A stretch of DNA of 64,000 nucleotides from the NCBI RefSeq assembly GCF_905233635.1, contig NZ_CAJODG010000003.1, forward strand, positions 12,599-76,598, in the 5' to 3' direction. Position 1 is the first letter of the stretch; each line of letters opens with the position of its first letter. A model generated the notes under the pieces. That model did no database searches, was not told where the DNA came from, and saw only the letters and a list, made by a program, of their open reading frames with translations. Of this stretch, positions 17,431 to 26,296 are shown piece by piece. This stretch comes from Selenomonas sp. AE3005 (GTDB taxonomy: Bacteria > Bacillota > Negativicutes > Selenomonadales > Selenomonadaceae). Position numbers and translations under genes: made by a program.

Positions 17431-18879
17431 TTACACCTTTGCGATTTTATGCAGCGTCTCCACAATGAGCTCTACCTGCGGCGCCACCGTTTCCAACAGC
17501 AAGCGCTCCTTAGGGCTATGAATATCTATCGTCGTCACGCCGATGGACACAATGTCCAGCTCAGGATTCTTGCGGAAGTGCCAGCCGCATTCAAGGCCGG
17601 CATGGATGGTTTCGACCTTCATAGCCTTGCCGTTCTGTTTCTTGAAGGTATCCGCCATGATTTTGGCCAGCCTGCTGTCCTTGTTTTCCTTCCAGCCCGG
17701 AGACTGCGTGCCGATATGAGCCGTAAAGCCCGTGAGCGCGCCCCATTCAGCAGCCATAAAACGGAATTCGTCGAGTTTCTGGTCCACAGCAGAACGTGGG
17801 AAGTACTGCACCTTTACTTCCGTATCCGTCGTTTCCACGACACCGAGGTTGGCAGAAGTTTCCACGAGCCCCGGAATCACCGTGGACATAGCAAACACAC
17901 CCGTATGCAGAATCGTCAGCAGGCGAATGAGTCTGGTCATATCCCCGGCATTCATAACCTTTTCCGGTGCGGCCACACTACTCAGGACAAACTGCGCCTG
18001 CGGGTCAACACTGCCATACATCTTATTAAAGCGGTCGAGCTGGTCATTCAGCACTTTTTCAATAGCAGCCTTATCCAAGTCCGTTACGATGGTCATACGC
18101 GCATCATCGGGAATGGCATTGCGCGCCTTGCCGCCGTTAAACGCAGCCAGCTCCACTGTCCCCTCTGCGGCAAGTGCCGCCAGCGTCATCGCCAAAGTGC
18201 GGATGGCATTGCCCCGGCCGTCGCCAATACGCTCGCCGGAGTGACCGCCCAGGAGGCCTTTTATCTCAATCTGCCAGGCCGCCGTCATTTCCGGCTGCAC
18301 CCATTTAATTTCCCGGGAGAAGTCAAGGTTGACACTGCCGGCACTGCCCACGGTGAGTTCATCGTAGTTTTCCGAATCGCAGTTAATCAGGAACTTGGCG
18401 TCCTGCAAATGCTTGGCGTCGAGGTTAATGGCCCCAGTCATGCCCTGTTCTTCGTCTACAGTTACAATCATGCGCAGGGGGCCGTGGTCTTTGGCATTTT
18501 TCAGAATGTAGATGGCCTCAGCCACGCCAATACCATCGTCAGCCCCCAGGCTCGTGCCGTCAGCGCGCAGGAATTTTTCATCGCGCACGAGTTTAATCGG
18601 GTCATGGAGCGGGTCAAACTTCACGCCATCTGCCGCCACACAAACCATATCCATGTGTCCCTGCAGAATGGTCAGCGGTACGTTTTCCAGCCCCGGGCAG
18701 GCCGGCTTATCAGCTACGATATTATAATGTTCGTCCTGCACTACCGCAAAACCTGAATCTGTCAGATATTGTTTCAGAAAGTTGCTGACGGCCTCTTCAT
18801 GACCGGACTTTCTGGGAATAGCTGCCAGCTTGGCAAACTCGTCTAAAACGCCATCCAGTATTTCCTGCTTGTTTTCCAC
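17431..18879 (-). CDS. pepD: Aminoacyl-histidine dipeptidase (Xaa-His dipeptidase)
   Basis: A 482-residue M20C zinc peptidase, normal family length, hydrolysing Xaa-His dipeptides in the cytoplasm. Metal and catalytic motifs in order: GHMDMV with the zinc histidine, SLGADDGIGVA with the bridging Asp, DEEQGMTGA with the Glu pair, NCDSE, GGHSGERIGDGRGNAIR in the lid, and a C-terminal HAGLECGWH. Start is GTG 18879 with GGAGA 7 bases upstream. It is transcribed between sepF and the radical SAM gene with its own terminator. Confidence 0.93.
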   Translation of the reverse strand: MENKQEILDGVLDEFAKLAAIPRKSGHEEAVSNFLKQYLTDSGFAVVQDEHYNIVADKPACPGLENVPLTILQGHMDMVCVAADGVKFDPLHDPIKLVRDEKFLRADGTSLGADDGIGVAEAIYILKNAKDHGPLRMIVTVDEEQGMTGAINLDAKHLQDAKFLINCDSENYDELTVGSAGSVNLDFSREIKWVQPEMTAAWQIEIKGLLGGHSGERIGDGRGNAIRTLAMTLAALAAEGTVELAAFNGGKARNAIPDDARMTIVTDLDKAAIEKVLNDQLDRFNKMYGSVDPQAQFVLSSVAAPEKVMNAGDMTRLIRLLTILHTGVFAMSTVIPGLVETSANLGVVETTDTEVKVQYFPRSAVDQKLDEFRFMAAEWGALTGFTAHIGTQSPGWKENKDSRLAKIMADTFKKQNGKAMKVETIHAGLECGWHFRKNPELDIVSIGVTTIDIHSPKERLLLETVAPQVELIVETLHKIAKV

Positions 18880-18909
18880 GGTAACATCTCCATTTAATAA
18901 CTACAAAAA

Positions 18910-18955
18910 AATAAAGACCAAACAATCCCCCAAGAGACTGCCTGGTCTACGCTTA
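18910..18955 (-). terminator. Probable terminator after sepF
   Basis: AGACCA...TGGTCT with a long imperfect loop, followed on the minus strand by T-rich sequence. The stem is short, so this is tentative. Confidence 0.45.
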
Positions 18956-18978
18956 ACAAAATAATCTACGGGCAGCAA

Positions 18979-19539
18979 TCAATCCGTAAGAGCTAAGGTC
19001 ATGGCCTCAGAAACATCCACGCCTGCCGGCACATAGAGCATAATCTTGTTGGATATGCGCCGTGCTGAGCCATCTAACACATAGCAAACACCATTGACGA
19101 AATCACAGATTCTTCTCTGCTCTGCAGATTCAATCTGCTCAAAATTTACCACACAGGCCTTACCGGCTTTCAAATCATCAGCAATGGACGTAACCTGCTC
19201 AAAATTGCGCGGTGCATAAATCTGCATCTTCAGCCGGGGCTGTTTCGTGGTATGCACAGTCAGCTGCGGCTGCTGGGACTTAACCGTCTTGCTATGACGG
19301 AATCCATCATTCACCTCGAAAGTGGGACGGGACACACGCACCGATGCACCATTTGAAACCTTGTACTCAGTAGTTGCACTGGCAACAGTATGAGTTCTTT
19401 CTATAGATTTAGCCCTCGGCTTCGCTTTTTCTACTTTTTCTTCAACTTCGTCTTCATACTCCATGAAATCGTCATTAAGCGGCATGATGATGTCTGCCAA
19501 TCCAGTCAAGGAGTCTTTGAGCTTAGAAATTGCCCCCAT
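18979..19539 (-). CDS. sepF: Cell division protein SepF
   Basis: SepF tethers FtsZ to the membrane and bundles filaments at the division site in Firmicutes. The 186-residue product has an amphipathic N-terminus (MGAISKLKDSLTGLADIIM), a charged linker and the C-terminal SepF fold: QIYAPRNFEQVTSIADDLKAGKACVVNFEQI, RRICDFVNGVCYVLDG, SNKIMLYVPAGVDV. ATG 19539 has AAGGA at 9 bases; the upstream in-frame TTG is too near the site. It lies apart from any division cluster in this window. Confidence 0.93.
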   Translation of the reverse strand: MGAISKLKDSLTGLADIIMPLNDDFMEYEDEVEEKVEKAKPRAKSIERTHTVASATTEYKVSNGASVRVSRPTFEVNDGFRHSKTVKSQQPQLTVHTTKQPRLKMQIYAPRNFEQVTSIADDLKAGKACVVNFEQIESAEQRRICDFVNGVCYVLDGSARRISNKIMLYVPAGVDVSEAMTLALTD

Positions 19540-19775
19540 CTTCAATCTTCCTTCCAGTAGTCTATAATCCTATAATGACTGCATCTTGTGGTCAATACAA
19601 ATCCCATTTAACTTAGTCTATAATACCATAGTTCCATGCAAAATGCAAAAGTCCTGCCAAAATTTTTTCCATTTCGCCAGAGATTTTTCATATTTTTTTC
19701 ATGCCTACTATATGTGCTCTAACGTTGATTTTACACCACATCATTTAGGATTATTCCCTGTATGCCTTATATGCG

Positions 19776-20325
19776 CTAAGCACCTTGCAAATCTTTACTG
19801 CCCTTGCATTCATTCCAAAAAGCAAAACCCAATATCATTGCTCCTCCCAAAGCCTGACTAAATGTCATGGTTTCATGCAGGAGGAAGTACGAAATGACAA
19901 CCGCCACCAAGGTGTCAATATATCCCAGAACAGCCACTTCCTGACCTGTCAACTGCCCCAAGGCCTGAAAATAGGCATAGTGCATGATAACCGTATGAAT
20001 GAGACAGATAATGGCCAAAGCTGACCAGCCAACAGCATCCAGCGACAGCAGATGAAAGCCCTCCCCCCAAGCCGTATATGGCAGCATGACCACTGCGGCA
20101 ATGCCAAACTGATAAAAGGAACGCTCCATGCTGCCCACGCTCTTTATATATTTGTTGAGGATGATAAAGGCCGCATAAAACACTGCCGCCAGCAAGCCAT
20201 AAAATATGCCCAGCGAATCCCCGGCCTCCGGCGAAGCGTCAAACACATTCACAATCATCGCCAGCCCCAGCGTTGACATGACAAAACCGATATCCCCATA
20301 CAGGCTGATGATGATGGTTTATTTG
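19776..20325 (-). pseudogene. EamA/DMT-family transporter, N-terminal half missing
   Basis: The C-terminal half of a drug/metabolite transporter: LYGDIGFVMSTLGLAMIVN, four further helices and the closing LGYIDTLVAVVISYFLLHE...GGAMILGFAF, typical of the second EamA repeat. Only about 180 residues remain of a usual 290-300. Upstream the frame runs to a stop near 20320, where sequence switches to a cupin fragment on the opposite strand. Expression is unlikely since the promoter is gone; a short product from ATG 20279 is conceivable. Confidence 0.75.
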
Positions 20326-20327
20326 CG

Positions 20328-20600
20328 ACCAGATGTTACTTTCCAGCAACGTCCCCCCGGCGTTTTGACGTCTTCACCGTAACCATTATGCCCGGAGAAG
20401 AACACCTGTCCGAAGGCCATTCCCCCAACACTCAGGAATATGTGCTTGTCCAGCAGGGCACTTTAGAAGCCTACATTGCCAGCGAAGCCTACGTCCTCAA
20501 CCAAGGCGACGCTATGTGCTTCGACTGCACCCGCACCCATAAATTTTGCAACCCCGGCACAGACCCTGTGAGCTTTTTGGATATTATCTATTATCAGTAA
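20328..20600 (+). pseudogene. Cupin domain remnant of an XRE-cupin regulator
   Basis: The frame RFDVFTVTIMPGEEHLSEGH continues with EYVLVQQGTLEAYI, YVLNQGDAMCFDC and a C-terminal SFLDIIYY, the cupin_2 barrel that ends HTH-cupin transcription factors. The HTH half and start are absent. It stands head-to-head with the truncated transporter, the normal arrangement for such a regulator and its target, so one deletion seems to have removed both 5' ends and the shared promoter. Confidence 0.7.
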
Positions 20601-20620
20601 AAGCGTAATAAAACTACTAA

Positions 20621-20666
20621 AACAGGCGGCTTGACCTGTCATTTTTGACAAGTCAAGCCGCCTGCT
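20621..20666. terminator. Long-stem terminator between the cupin remnant and mtlD
   Basis: A 19-bp stem with one mismatch: 20623-20641 pairs with 20646-20664 across a short T-rich loop. It is built from TGACCTGTCA/TGACAAGTCA arms, a repeat type seen elsewhere in the window. Confidence 0.75.
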
Positions 20667-20680
20667 TCTATCTGAAACAT

Positions 20681-21826
20681 TCAGAACCCTGCCGTCTTAT
20701 TCTCCACCATACGGAATAATTCGGATTCTTCGGGTATCTGGGTGTAGTTGAGGATGGCTTTATGCAAACCTTTTTCCTGTATTGCGCCCTGCACTTCCTG
20801 CGCTTCTTTGTCGCCGTCGTAGTCGAAGTGGAAGGCGGCGCCGATTACGGTCGCAAGTGCCGACGGTTTTTGTCCCTGCGCCAAAAGCTGGGTGGCGGGG
20901 CTTACGAGGCGGTCTTTGGCACCGAGCTTACGTTTGGGGCCGCGGGCTACTCTTGTCACTTCGTCGCTGAGGTGCGGATTTCTAAAGCGGTTTTCGGTGG
21001 TCTTGACGTATTCTTCATGCTTTTGGGGGTCAAACCCAAACTTACGCACGAGCAAGTCACCGGTTTCCTGCCAAACTTTGCGCGCCATATCCACAATGCT
21101 CTTATCCTGCATAGCGCTGTAGATGTCCTTAATGCCTTTGCGGTAAGCCAGGTAAGCAATGGAGGCATGTCCAGTGTTTACGGTAAAGAGTTTGCGCTCG
21201 ATATAAGCTTCGAGGTTTTCCACCCAGGTAAGACCTGCAATCTGCGGCGGTTCACCTTTGGCCTGCGTCACATTGGCGTCCCATTCGGCGTAAGGTTCTA
21301 CCTGCACGAGCAGGGGGTCATCATTTTTCTGCAGGGGGACGATTCTATCCACAGCGGCGTCAGGGAAACCGATATACTTGGCTACGTCTGCTTTGGCCTC
21401 TTCCGGCAGGTTTTCTTCGACAAAACCTTTGAGCACCGTCGAGCCGCCCACCATATTTTCACAGGCAATGACATTCAAAGGCTGCTGGTTCGTCTTTACA
21501 CGCTCCGCCAGACCTGCCGCCAGATTCGGCGCAATGAATTTCAGGATATTGGGGCCGATAGCCGTCGTGATGATATCGGCCTCACAGATGGCCTTAGTAA
21601 GTTCTTCGGGATGGGCGGCGCTGTTGATGGCACGCACATGTTCCACATGAATGATTTCGGGCTTATCCCCTACAATCTTGATATCATAAGCATGGCGCTC
21701 ATTGATTAAATCCACGAGTTCCGCATTGACGTCCACGAAAGTCACTTCATAGCCGGAGCGCACCAGGAGTTCTCCGATAAAACCTCTGCCGATATTACCT
21801 GCACCGAAATGGATTGCTTTTTTCAT
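20681..21826 (-). CDS. mtlD: Mannitol-1-phosphate 5-dehydrogenase
   Basis: Oxidises mannitol 1-phosphate (delivered by MtlA) to fructose 6-phosphate with NAD+. The 381-residue product begins with the Rossmann motif KAIHFGAGNIGRGFIGELL and includes ACENMVGGS, the catalytic-region lysine in ERKLFTVNTGHA, and the long-chain polyol dehydrogenase C-terminus. ATG 21826 has GGAGG 8 bases upstream; an extension of five residues is less likely. It is the last gene of mtlR-mtlA-mtlD, but a terminator-like hairpin precedes it, so expression may be attenuated relative to mtlA. Confidence 0.95.
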   Translation of the reverse strand: MKKAIHFGAGNIGRGFIGELLVRSGYEVTFVDVNAELVDLINERHAYDIKIVGDKPEIIHVEHVRAINSAAHPEELTKAICEADIITTAIGPNILKFIAPNLAAGLAERVKTNQQPLNVIACENMVGGSTVLKGFVEENLPEEAKADVAKYIGFPDAAVDRIVPLQKNDDPLLVQVEPYAEWDANVTQAKGEPPQIAGLTWVENLEAYIERKLFTVNTGHASIAYLAYRKGIKDIYSAMQDKSIVDMARKVWQETGDLLVRKFGFDPQKHEEYVKTTENRFRNPHLSDEVTRVARGPKRKLGAKDRLVSPATQLLAQGQKPSALATVIGAAFHFDYDGDKEAQEVQGAIQEKGLHKAILNYTQIPEESELFRMVENKTAGF

Positions 21827-21858
21827 CTTGATTACCTCCAAAATTTGTCAAAAACTTC

Positions 21859-21879
21859 GTGCGAAAAGTTTTTTCGCAC
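21859..21879. promoter_or_regulatory. 9-bp inverted repeat in the mtlD leader
   Basis: GTGCGAAAA-gtt-TTTTCGCAC is a perfect inverted repeat 33 bases upstream of the mtlD start. It could be an operator or a leader hairpin; on the minus strand it is followed by GAAGTTTTT, which would also suit a weak attenuator. Confidence 0.5.
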
Positions 21880-21940
21880 TACGCCCTTACACGAAATCTA
21901 AGCAATTCTGCGCCTATCGGCTTGACTTGCAAAGATTTCG

Positions 21941-21990
21941 TAGTAAAAAGTCCCTTTTCCGCAGGACAGACTCCTGCGCGGAAAAGGGAC
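21941..21990 (-). terminator. Terminator after mtlA
   Basis: Perfect 12-bp stem (21950-21961 with 21979-21990) plus an inner GCAGGA/TCCTGC pairing. On the minus strand it is followed by a T-run, so transcription should largely stop between mtlA and mtlD. Confidence 0.85.
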
Positions 21991-22006
21991 ATGTTTTATT
22001 TAACTT

Positions 22007-23905
22007 TTAGTTTGCCAAAGCAAAGCGTTCATAGAGAACATTGGCATCTTTGGTCTTGTAGAGTTTTTCCAATTCCTCGTCACTGCATTCGTCCATCGTA
22101 GCAGCAATGTTGGCGAGAATGGACAGATGGTCATTGTCCTTGCCGGCAATGCCCACGAGGATATGGGCGGTATCGTTGCCGAACTTAATGCCCTCCGGAT
22201 ACTGGAGCACCACGATACCGGACTGACGAATGGTATCTTTGACTGCAGCCTCACCATGCGGAATGGCAATGCCTTTGCCCACATAGGTGCTGATATCTTC
22301 TTCGCGTTTGAGCATGCCTTCGATGTAACCTTCGTCCACAAAGCCTGCTTTAACCAGAGCCTTGCCGGCGGCGGTGATGGCCTCTTCCTTGCTTACGCTT
22401 TTAAGCCCCAGCTGGATATTATTGAGGTCCAAAACGTGTTTTTCCTTGGAACCGGTCTGGCCGGCAGCCATAACGCCGTCCATTTTATTTTCGGAAAGAC
22501 GGGCGATAATCTGCTCATACACATCATTCTGCGTGAAGTTGCGGACGAGGATATGTTCAGCCTGCGGCGAATCTTCAATAGCACGCTGTGCCAGTTTTTC
22601 ATGGGTGACAACAATCTGTGCCTCTTTGGGGATATTGCCGATAGCGGCGTTGGTTACGGAAATATTGGTGTAACCGGCGCTGCGCAGTTTCTTGCGCAGG
22701 CTGGCAGCCCCGAGGGCACTGGAGCCCATGCCGGCATCGCAGGCATAAACGATGTTCTTAAGTTCGCTGCCGCTGATACGTACAGCACTTACAGCCAGCT
22801 GGCCGCGCTGTTTGCGTTCCTGCATGGCAGCTTTGGCCTCTTCCAGGGATTCGCCGCTTTCTTCATTAGCGGAAACCTTAATGAATACCGAGGCTACAGC
22901 ACAGGAAACCACTGTAGCGACAAGGAAATCTGCCATGTTGGCAATAAAGGCACCTTTCGGCGTCATGGCCAGAACGGCGATAATAGAGCCAGGAGAGGAC
23001 GGCGCGATAAGGCCGCCGCCCAGGAGCTGCAGCGTTGCTACGCCAGCCATGCCGCCGGCGATTACAGCGATAAGCAGTACAGGTTTCATGAGAACATAGG
23101 GGAAGTAAATTTCATGGATACCACCGAGCAGGTGAATAATCATGGCACCGGGAGTAGAATCTTTAGCCATGCCTTTGCCAAAGAACCAGTAAGCCAGGAG
23201 CACGCCCAGGCCGGGGCCGGGATTTGCCTCGAGCAGGAAGAACATGGACTTGCCAAATTCTTCAGCCTGCTGAATGCCCAGCGGGGAAAGTACGCCGTGA
23301 TTGATGGCGTTATTCAGGAACAAAATCTTAGCTGGTTCAATGATAATGGACGCGAGTGGCAGGAGGCCTGCGGCCACAATGCCTTCCACGCCGGAACGCA
23401 GCACGCCGTTAGCAGCCAGCACCACAGGGCCGACACCGACAAAGGCAAGCACAGCCAGGACACCGCCCAAGATACCGGCGGAGAAGTTATTGACGAGCAT
23501 TTCAAAGCCCGTGGGAATCTTGTCCTCGATGGCTGTATCAAATTTCTTCATCAGGAAGCCCGCCAACGGGCCCATAATCATGGCGCCCAGGAACATGGGA
23601 ATATCGGCACCGGCGATAACACCGGCCGTGGCAATCGTACCGACCACACCGCCGCGGTGGCTGTAAACAGCCGCACCGCCGCTATAACCGAGGAGCAGGG
23701 GAATGAGCCATTTGCTCATCGGCCCGCCCACCTGAGCTAAGTATTCATTAGGCAGCCAGCCCGTGGGAATAAAGAGTGCCGTCAAAAAGCCCCAGGCGAT
23801 AAAAGCACCGATATTCGGCAAAACCATACCGGATAAGAACCGGCCAAATTTCTGCATTGCCTCTTGAAAGTTGAAGCCTCTTGCAGAAGCTGTCGCTGTA
23901 CTCAT
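22007..23905 (-). CDS. mtlA: PTS mannitol transporter EIICBA
   Basis: Imports and phosphorylates mannitol. The 632-residue protein has all three domains: IIC membrane domain (about 12-345, KFGRFLSGMVLPNIGAFIAW, YSHRGGVVGTIATAGVI, GGIHEIYFPYV), IIB with the phosphocysteine in VYACDAGMGSSALGA (about 390), and IIA with the phosphohistidine in GKGIAIPHGEA (about 553). It starts 3 bases after the mtlR stop, so the genes are coupled. The full-length C-B-A fusion is like E. coli MtlA; many Firmicutes keep IIA separate. Confidence 0.95.
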   Translation of the reverse strand: MSTATASARGFNFQEAMQKFGRFLSGMVLPNIGAFIAWGFLTALFIPTGWLPNEYLAQVGGPMSKWLIPLLLGYSGGAAVYSHRGGVVGTIATAGVIAGADIPMFLGAMIMGPLAGFLMKKFDTAIEDKIPTGFEMLVNNFSAGILGGVLAVLAFVGVGPVVLAANGVLRSGVEGIVAAGLLPLASIIIEPAKILFLNNAINHGVLSPLGIQQAEEFGKSMFFLLEANPGPGLGVLLAYWFFGKGMAKDSTPGAMIIHLLGGIHEIYFPYVLMKPVLLIAVIAGGMAGVATLQLLGGGLIAPSSPGSIIAVLAMTPKGAFIANMADFLVATVVSCAVASVFIKVSANEESGESLEEAKAAMQERKQRGQLAVSAVRISGSELKNIVYACDAGMGSSALGAASLRKKLRSAGYTNISVTNAAIGNIPKEAQIVVTHEKLAQRAIEDSPQAEHILVRNFTQNDVYEQIIARLSENKMDGVMAAGQTGSKEKHVLDLNNIQLGLKSVSKEEAITAAGKALVKAGFVDEGYIEGMLKREEDISTYVGKGIAIPHGEAAVKDTIRQSGIVVLQYPEGIKFGNDTAHILVGIAGKDNDHLSILANIAATMDECSDEELEKLYKTKDANVLYERFALAN

Positions 23906-23908
23906 GGA

Positions 23909-26014
23909 TTACCCCTCCATCAATTCCTTGTATTTCTTGGCATGAAATTCCTGGAAAATGCGCACCAACTCCTCATGGATAAGGCGCTTATCCCCTTCAT
24001 GCAACACTTCGATAAAGCCCCACCGTTCGAGCAGAACGGCGGATATATAACCTATGGTTTCCAGTTCATACTGGCTGCAGTCCTGCGGTGCGACCATCAC
24101 TGCCGCCGTGCGGATTTTCTCCGTAGGCTCGGCAGGATAGAAGAAAAAGTCACCTACATGGACAATGCCAAAATGAATTTCTTTTACATGGCGGCTGCGG
24201 CAGTGCAGCAGAATCATGTGATTGCCGCTGACAGCGGTACTGCCCTTGTCTTCCCGGGCCAAAAGCTCCCGGGCAACAGACTCTGCAGTCTGCTTGTCAG
24301 CACTTATCAGCCGGCCGGCCAGCCGGGATATTTCCTGCACCGTCATGGACTTATCATCTTCTGCGAAGAAAAAGCCCTCGATAAGTGTCAGGATAGCCTG
24401 TTCATAAGCACCCATGATTTTGAGCGCACTCACAAAGTCAGGCTTGTTGACCACGGCTGGAGGTTCCTCCCTCATTTCCGGCTGCTGTGCGTCCAGCACA
24501 CCGTCAATCTTTTCCTGGTCAGCAGGCGTAAGCAGGGCACTGACCACCACCACCGGCAGCGGTACATGCTGTATCGGCACCGTCGCGATGATAAAATCGG
24601 CCTCGTGCTCACGAAAGTAAGCCGGTGTAAGCTGCATAGTGGAAACCATATCGTGAACGATTAAATTGTCATACTGCTGACGCAGCCGGCTGGCAAGCAA
24701 ACGGCTGGTGCCCATCCCCGTGGGACACGCTACAATCACACGCCGCTCGAGCTTTTTAAGCGTCTGATTATCGTTGAGCGCCGCGCCGAGGTGCATAGCA
24801 ATATACGCAATTTCCTCCTCGGGAAATACGATATCAAGTTCCCCTTCAATATCCTTGACGCTGGCTGCTGCCAGCTGCATCAATTCCGGATAATTGCTGT
24901 TCATTTCCCCTAACAGTGGATTTCTGATTGGCATCCCCATTTTCAGCCGGCTGATGGACGGCCCCAAATGATTGACGAGTCCCGTCAGCAAAGCTGAATT
25001 GCGATATAAATTCTGACCGCTGATTTTTTCCGCCGCCCCCATCACGGCTTTGGCCATGCGCACCAGATGAAAATTATCCAATGAGGCCGGCATGCCCTGC
25101 GGCTGATAGCGGCTGCGAGCGCCTAAGATATGCATGGCGATATAACCTGTCTCCGCCTCGTTTATGGTGATGGCAAACTCTTGGGCGATTTTCGCGCCCA
25201 AATCCACCGCCAGTTTAAACTCAGCCTTCGACTTTAAATCCGCCAGCACCTCCGGTGCCAGTTTGATGGGTTCATGGCGCCGAATCCTCTGCACCGCCAG
25301 TGCCAAATGCACCAGCAGCCCCACAAAGGCCTGGTCGGACAGCCGCCCATCCAAAGATTTTTCTGTTTGCCGGATTAAGCGTTCCAAACGCTGAATGATT
25401 TCTTTATCGACTAAATCCAGCAGGTGGGAGGAGGCCATGCTCACCGCCTGCCCGTCCTCGGCCAGATTGGCCTGTACAAGCGACAGCAGCTCCTGCTCAC
25501 CTACGTTTTCATAAATATAAGCTACGATTGCCTGCCGGATACTTGATTCTTTACCTTCAATGTAGACACCCAGCCCCGGTTTGCGGACAAGCCTCAGCCC
25601 ATGTCCCTTAAACCAGCTTTCCAGCTTGTCCAGGTCGTTGCTGATGGTGCCATCGGTTACGCCTAAGAGCGATGCGAGGGTAAAGAGTTTTACCGGCTCA
25701 TTGTGAGGCAGCAGCCGGCTGACGATAATCGAGCGCCGCTCCTCAGGAGAAAAAGTCTTGTCATTCACCTGCCCCAGGAATTTCCTGAGCGATGCCATGG
25801 CCTCTTCGCCGCCGTCAATGGTGAACCCGGCTCCCTTTTTCCGGGAAAGGTCGAGTCCATAAGGCTTTAGCGCCTCTGCCACTGCTGGCAGCTCCCTTGA
25901 TACAGTTTTCGTGCTGACCCCCAATTTGTCCGCCAGCTCTGTGGCACTCTGGAAAGGATTTTCCCCTTCCGTCAGGATTTTTAAAATTGCCGTGGTTCGC
26001 TCACGCAGATTCAT
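23909..26014 (-). CDS. mtlR: BglG-type mannitol operon regulator MtlR
   Basis: A 701-residue PTS-controlled transcription activator: N-terminal HTH (ATELADKLGVSTKTVSREL), second HTH, two PRD domains (about 190-400, with conserved His in YIAMHILGAR and AYIAMHLGAA), a GatB-like EIIB domain (VACPTGMGTSRLLASRL) and a C-terminal EIIA-like domain (HCRSRHVKEIHFGIV). Phosphorylation by the PTS sets its activity. ATG 26014 has AGGAGG 10 bases upstream. It heads the mtl operon from the promoter at 26088-26116. Confidence 0.9.
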   Translation of the reverse strand: MNLRERTTAILKILTEGENPFQSATELADKLGVSTKTVSRELPAVAEALKPYGLDLSRKKGAGFTIDGGEEAMASLRKFLGQVNDKTFSPEERRSIIVSRLLPHNEPVKLFTLASLLGVTDGTISNDLDKLESWFKGHGLRLVRKPGLGVYIEGKESSIRQAIVAYIYENVGEQELLSLVQANLAEDGQAVSMASSHLLDLVDKEIIQRLERLIRQTEKSLDGRLSDQAFVGLLVHLALAVQRIRRHEPIKLAPEVLADLKSKAEFKLAVDLGAKIAQEFAITINEAETGYIAMHILGARSRYQPQGMPASLDNFHLVRMAKAVMGAAEKISGQNLYRNSALLTGLVNHLGPSISRLKMGMPIRNPLLGEMNSNYPELMQLAAASVKDIEGELDIVFPEEEIAYIAMHLGAALNDNQTLKKLERRVIVACPTGMGTSRLLASRLRQQYDNLIVHDMVSTMQLTPAYFREHEADFIIATVPIQHVPLPVVVVSALLTPADQEKIDGVLDAQQPEMREEPPAVVNKPDFVSALKIMGAYEQAILTLIEGFFFAEDDKSMTVQEISRLAGRLISADKQTAESVARELLAREDKGSTAVSGNHMILLHCRSRHVKEIHFGIVHVGDFFFYPAEPTEKIRTAAVMVAPQDCSQYELETIGYISAVLLERWGFIEVLHEGDKRLIHEELVRIFQEFHAKKYKELMEG

Positions 26015-26087
26015 TTTCACTTTGCCTCCTATGATCACTCAGAAGCGTACCGAAACCGATTTAAGTAATTCGTGTTTCGATGGTTTT

Positions 26088-26116
26088 ATTATACGGGTTA
26101 TTCCGATTTTATACAA
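26088..26116 (-). promoter_or_regulatory. Promoter of mtlR-mtlA-mtlD
   Basis: On the minus strand TTGTAT (26116-26111) and TATAAT (26093-26088) are spaced by 17 bases. Confidence 0.7.
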
Positions 26117-26134
26117 GTTAAAGACATTCAATAT

Positions 26135-26157
26135 TGTCCCGGACATAATTGGACAAA
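26135..26157. promoter_or_regulatory. Inverted repeat upstream of the mtl promoter
   Basis: TTGTCC...GGACAA with an inner GGACA, placed just upstream of the -35; a candidate activator (MtlR) site by position only. Confidence 0.45.
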
Positions 26158-26187
26158 AATAAAGAACTGACTCGTACAACGCAATAA

Positions 26188-26273
26188 GCCCGTGGGGGCT
26201 GGCGGTGTTTTTTCGCAGCGTTTGGCAGCTTTACTGTCTCAGCGCAGAAAAAATATTGCCAGCCCCCACGGGC
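26188..26273. repeat. Long hairpin with 16-bp perfect inverted ends
   Basis: GCCCGTGGGGGCTGGC (26188-26203) and its exact complement (26258-26273) enclose about 54 bases with further A/T-run pairing. It lies between the ANTAR gene and mtlR. No good T-run follows on either strand, so it is either an unusual terminator or a small MITE-like palindromic element. Confidence 0.65.
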
Positions 26274-26296
26274 GTCCTATATAAATATATTAACTT

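Noticed and set aside
17425..18756. 443-codon open frame opposite pepD
   Set aside because: It is the antisense shadow of a clear M20 peptidase gene and has no ribosome binding site or family motif.
22127..23740. 537-codon open frame opposite mtlA
   Set aside because: Shadow of GC-rich codon usage in mtlA; His/Gly-rich nonsense composition.
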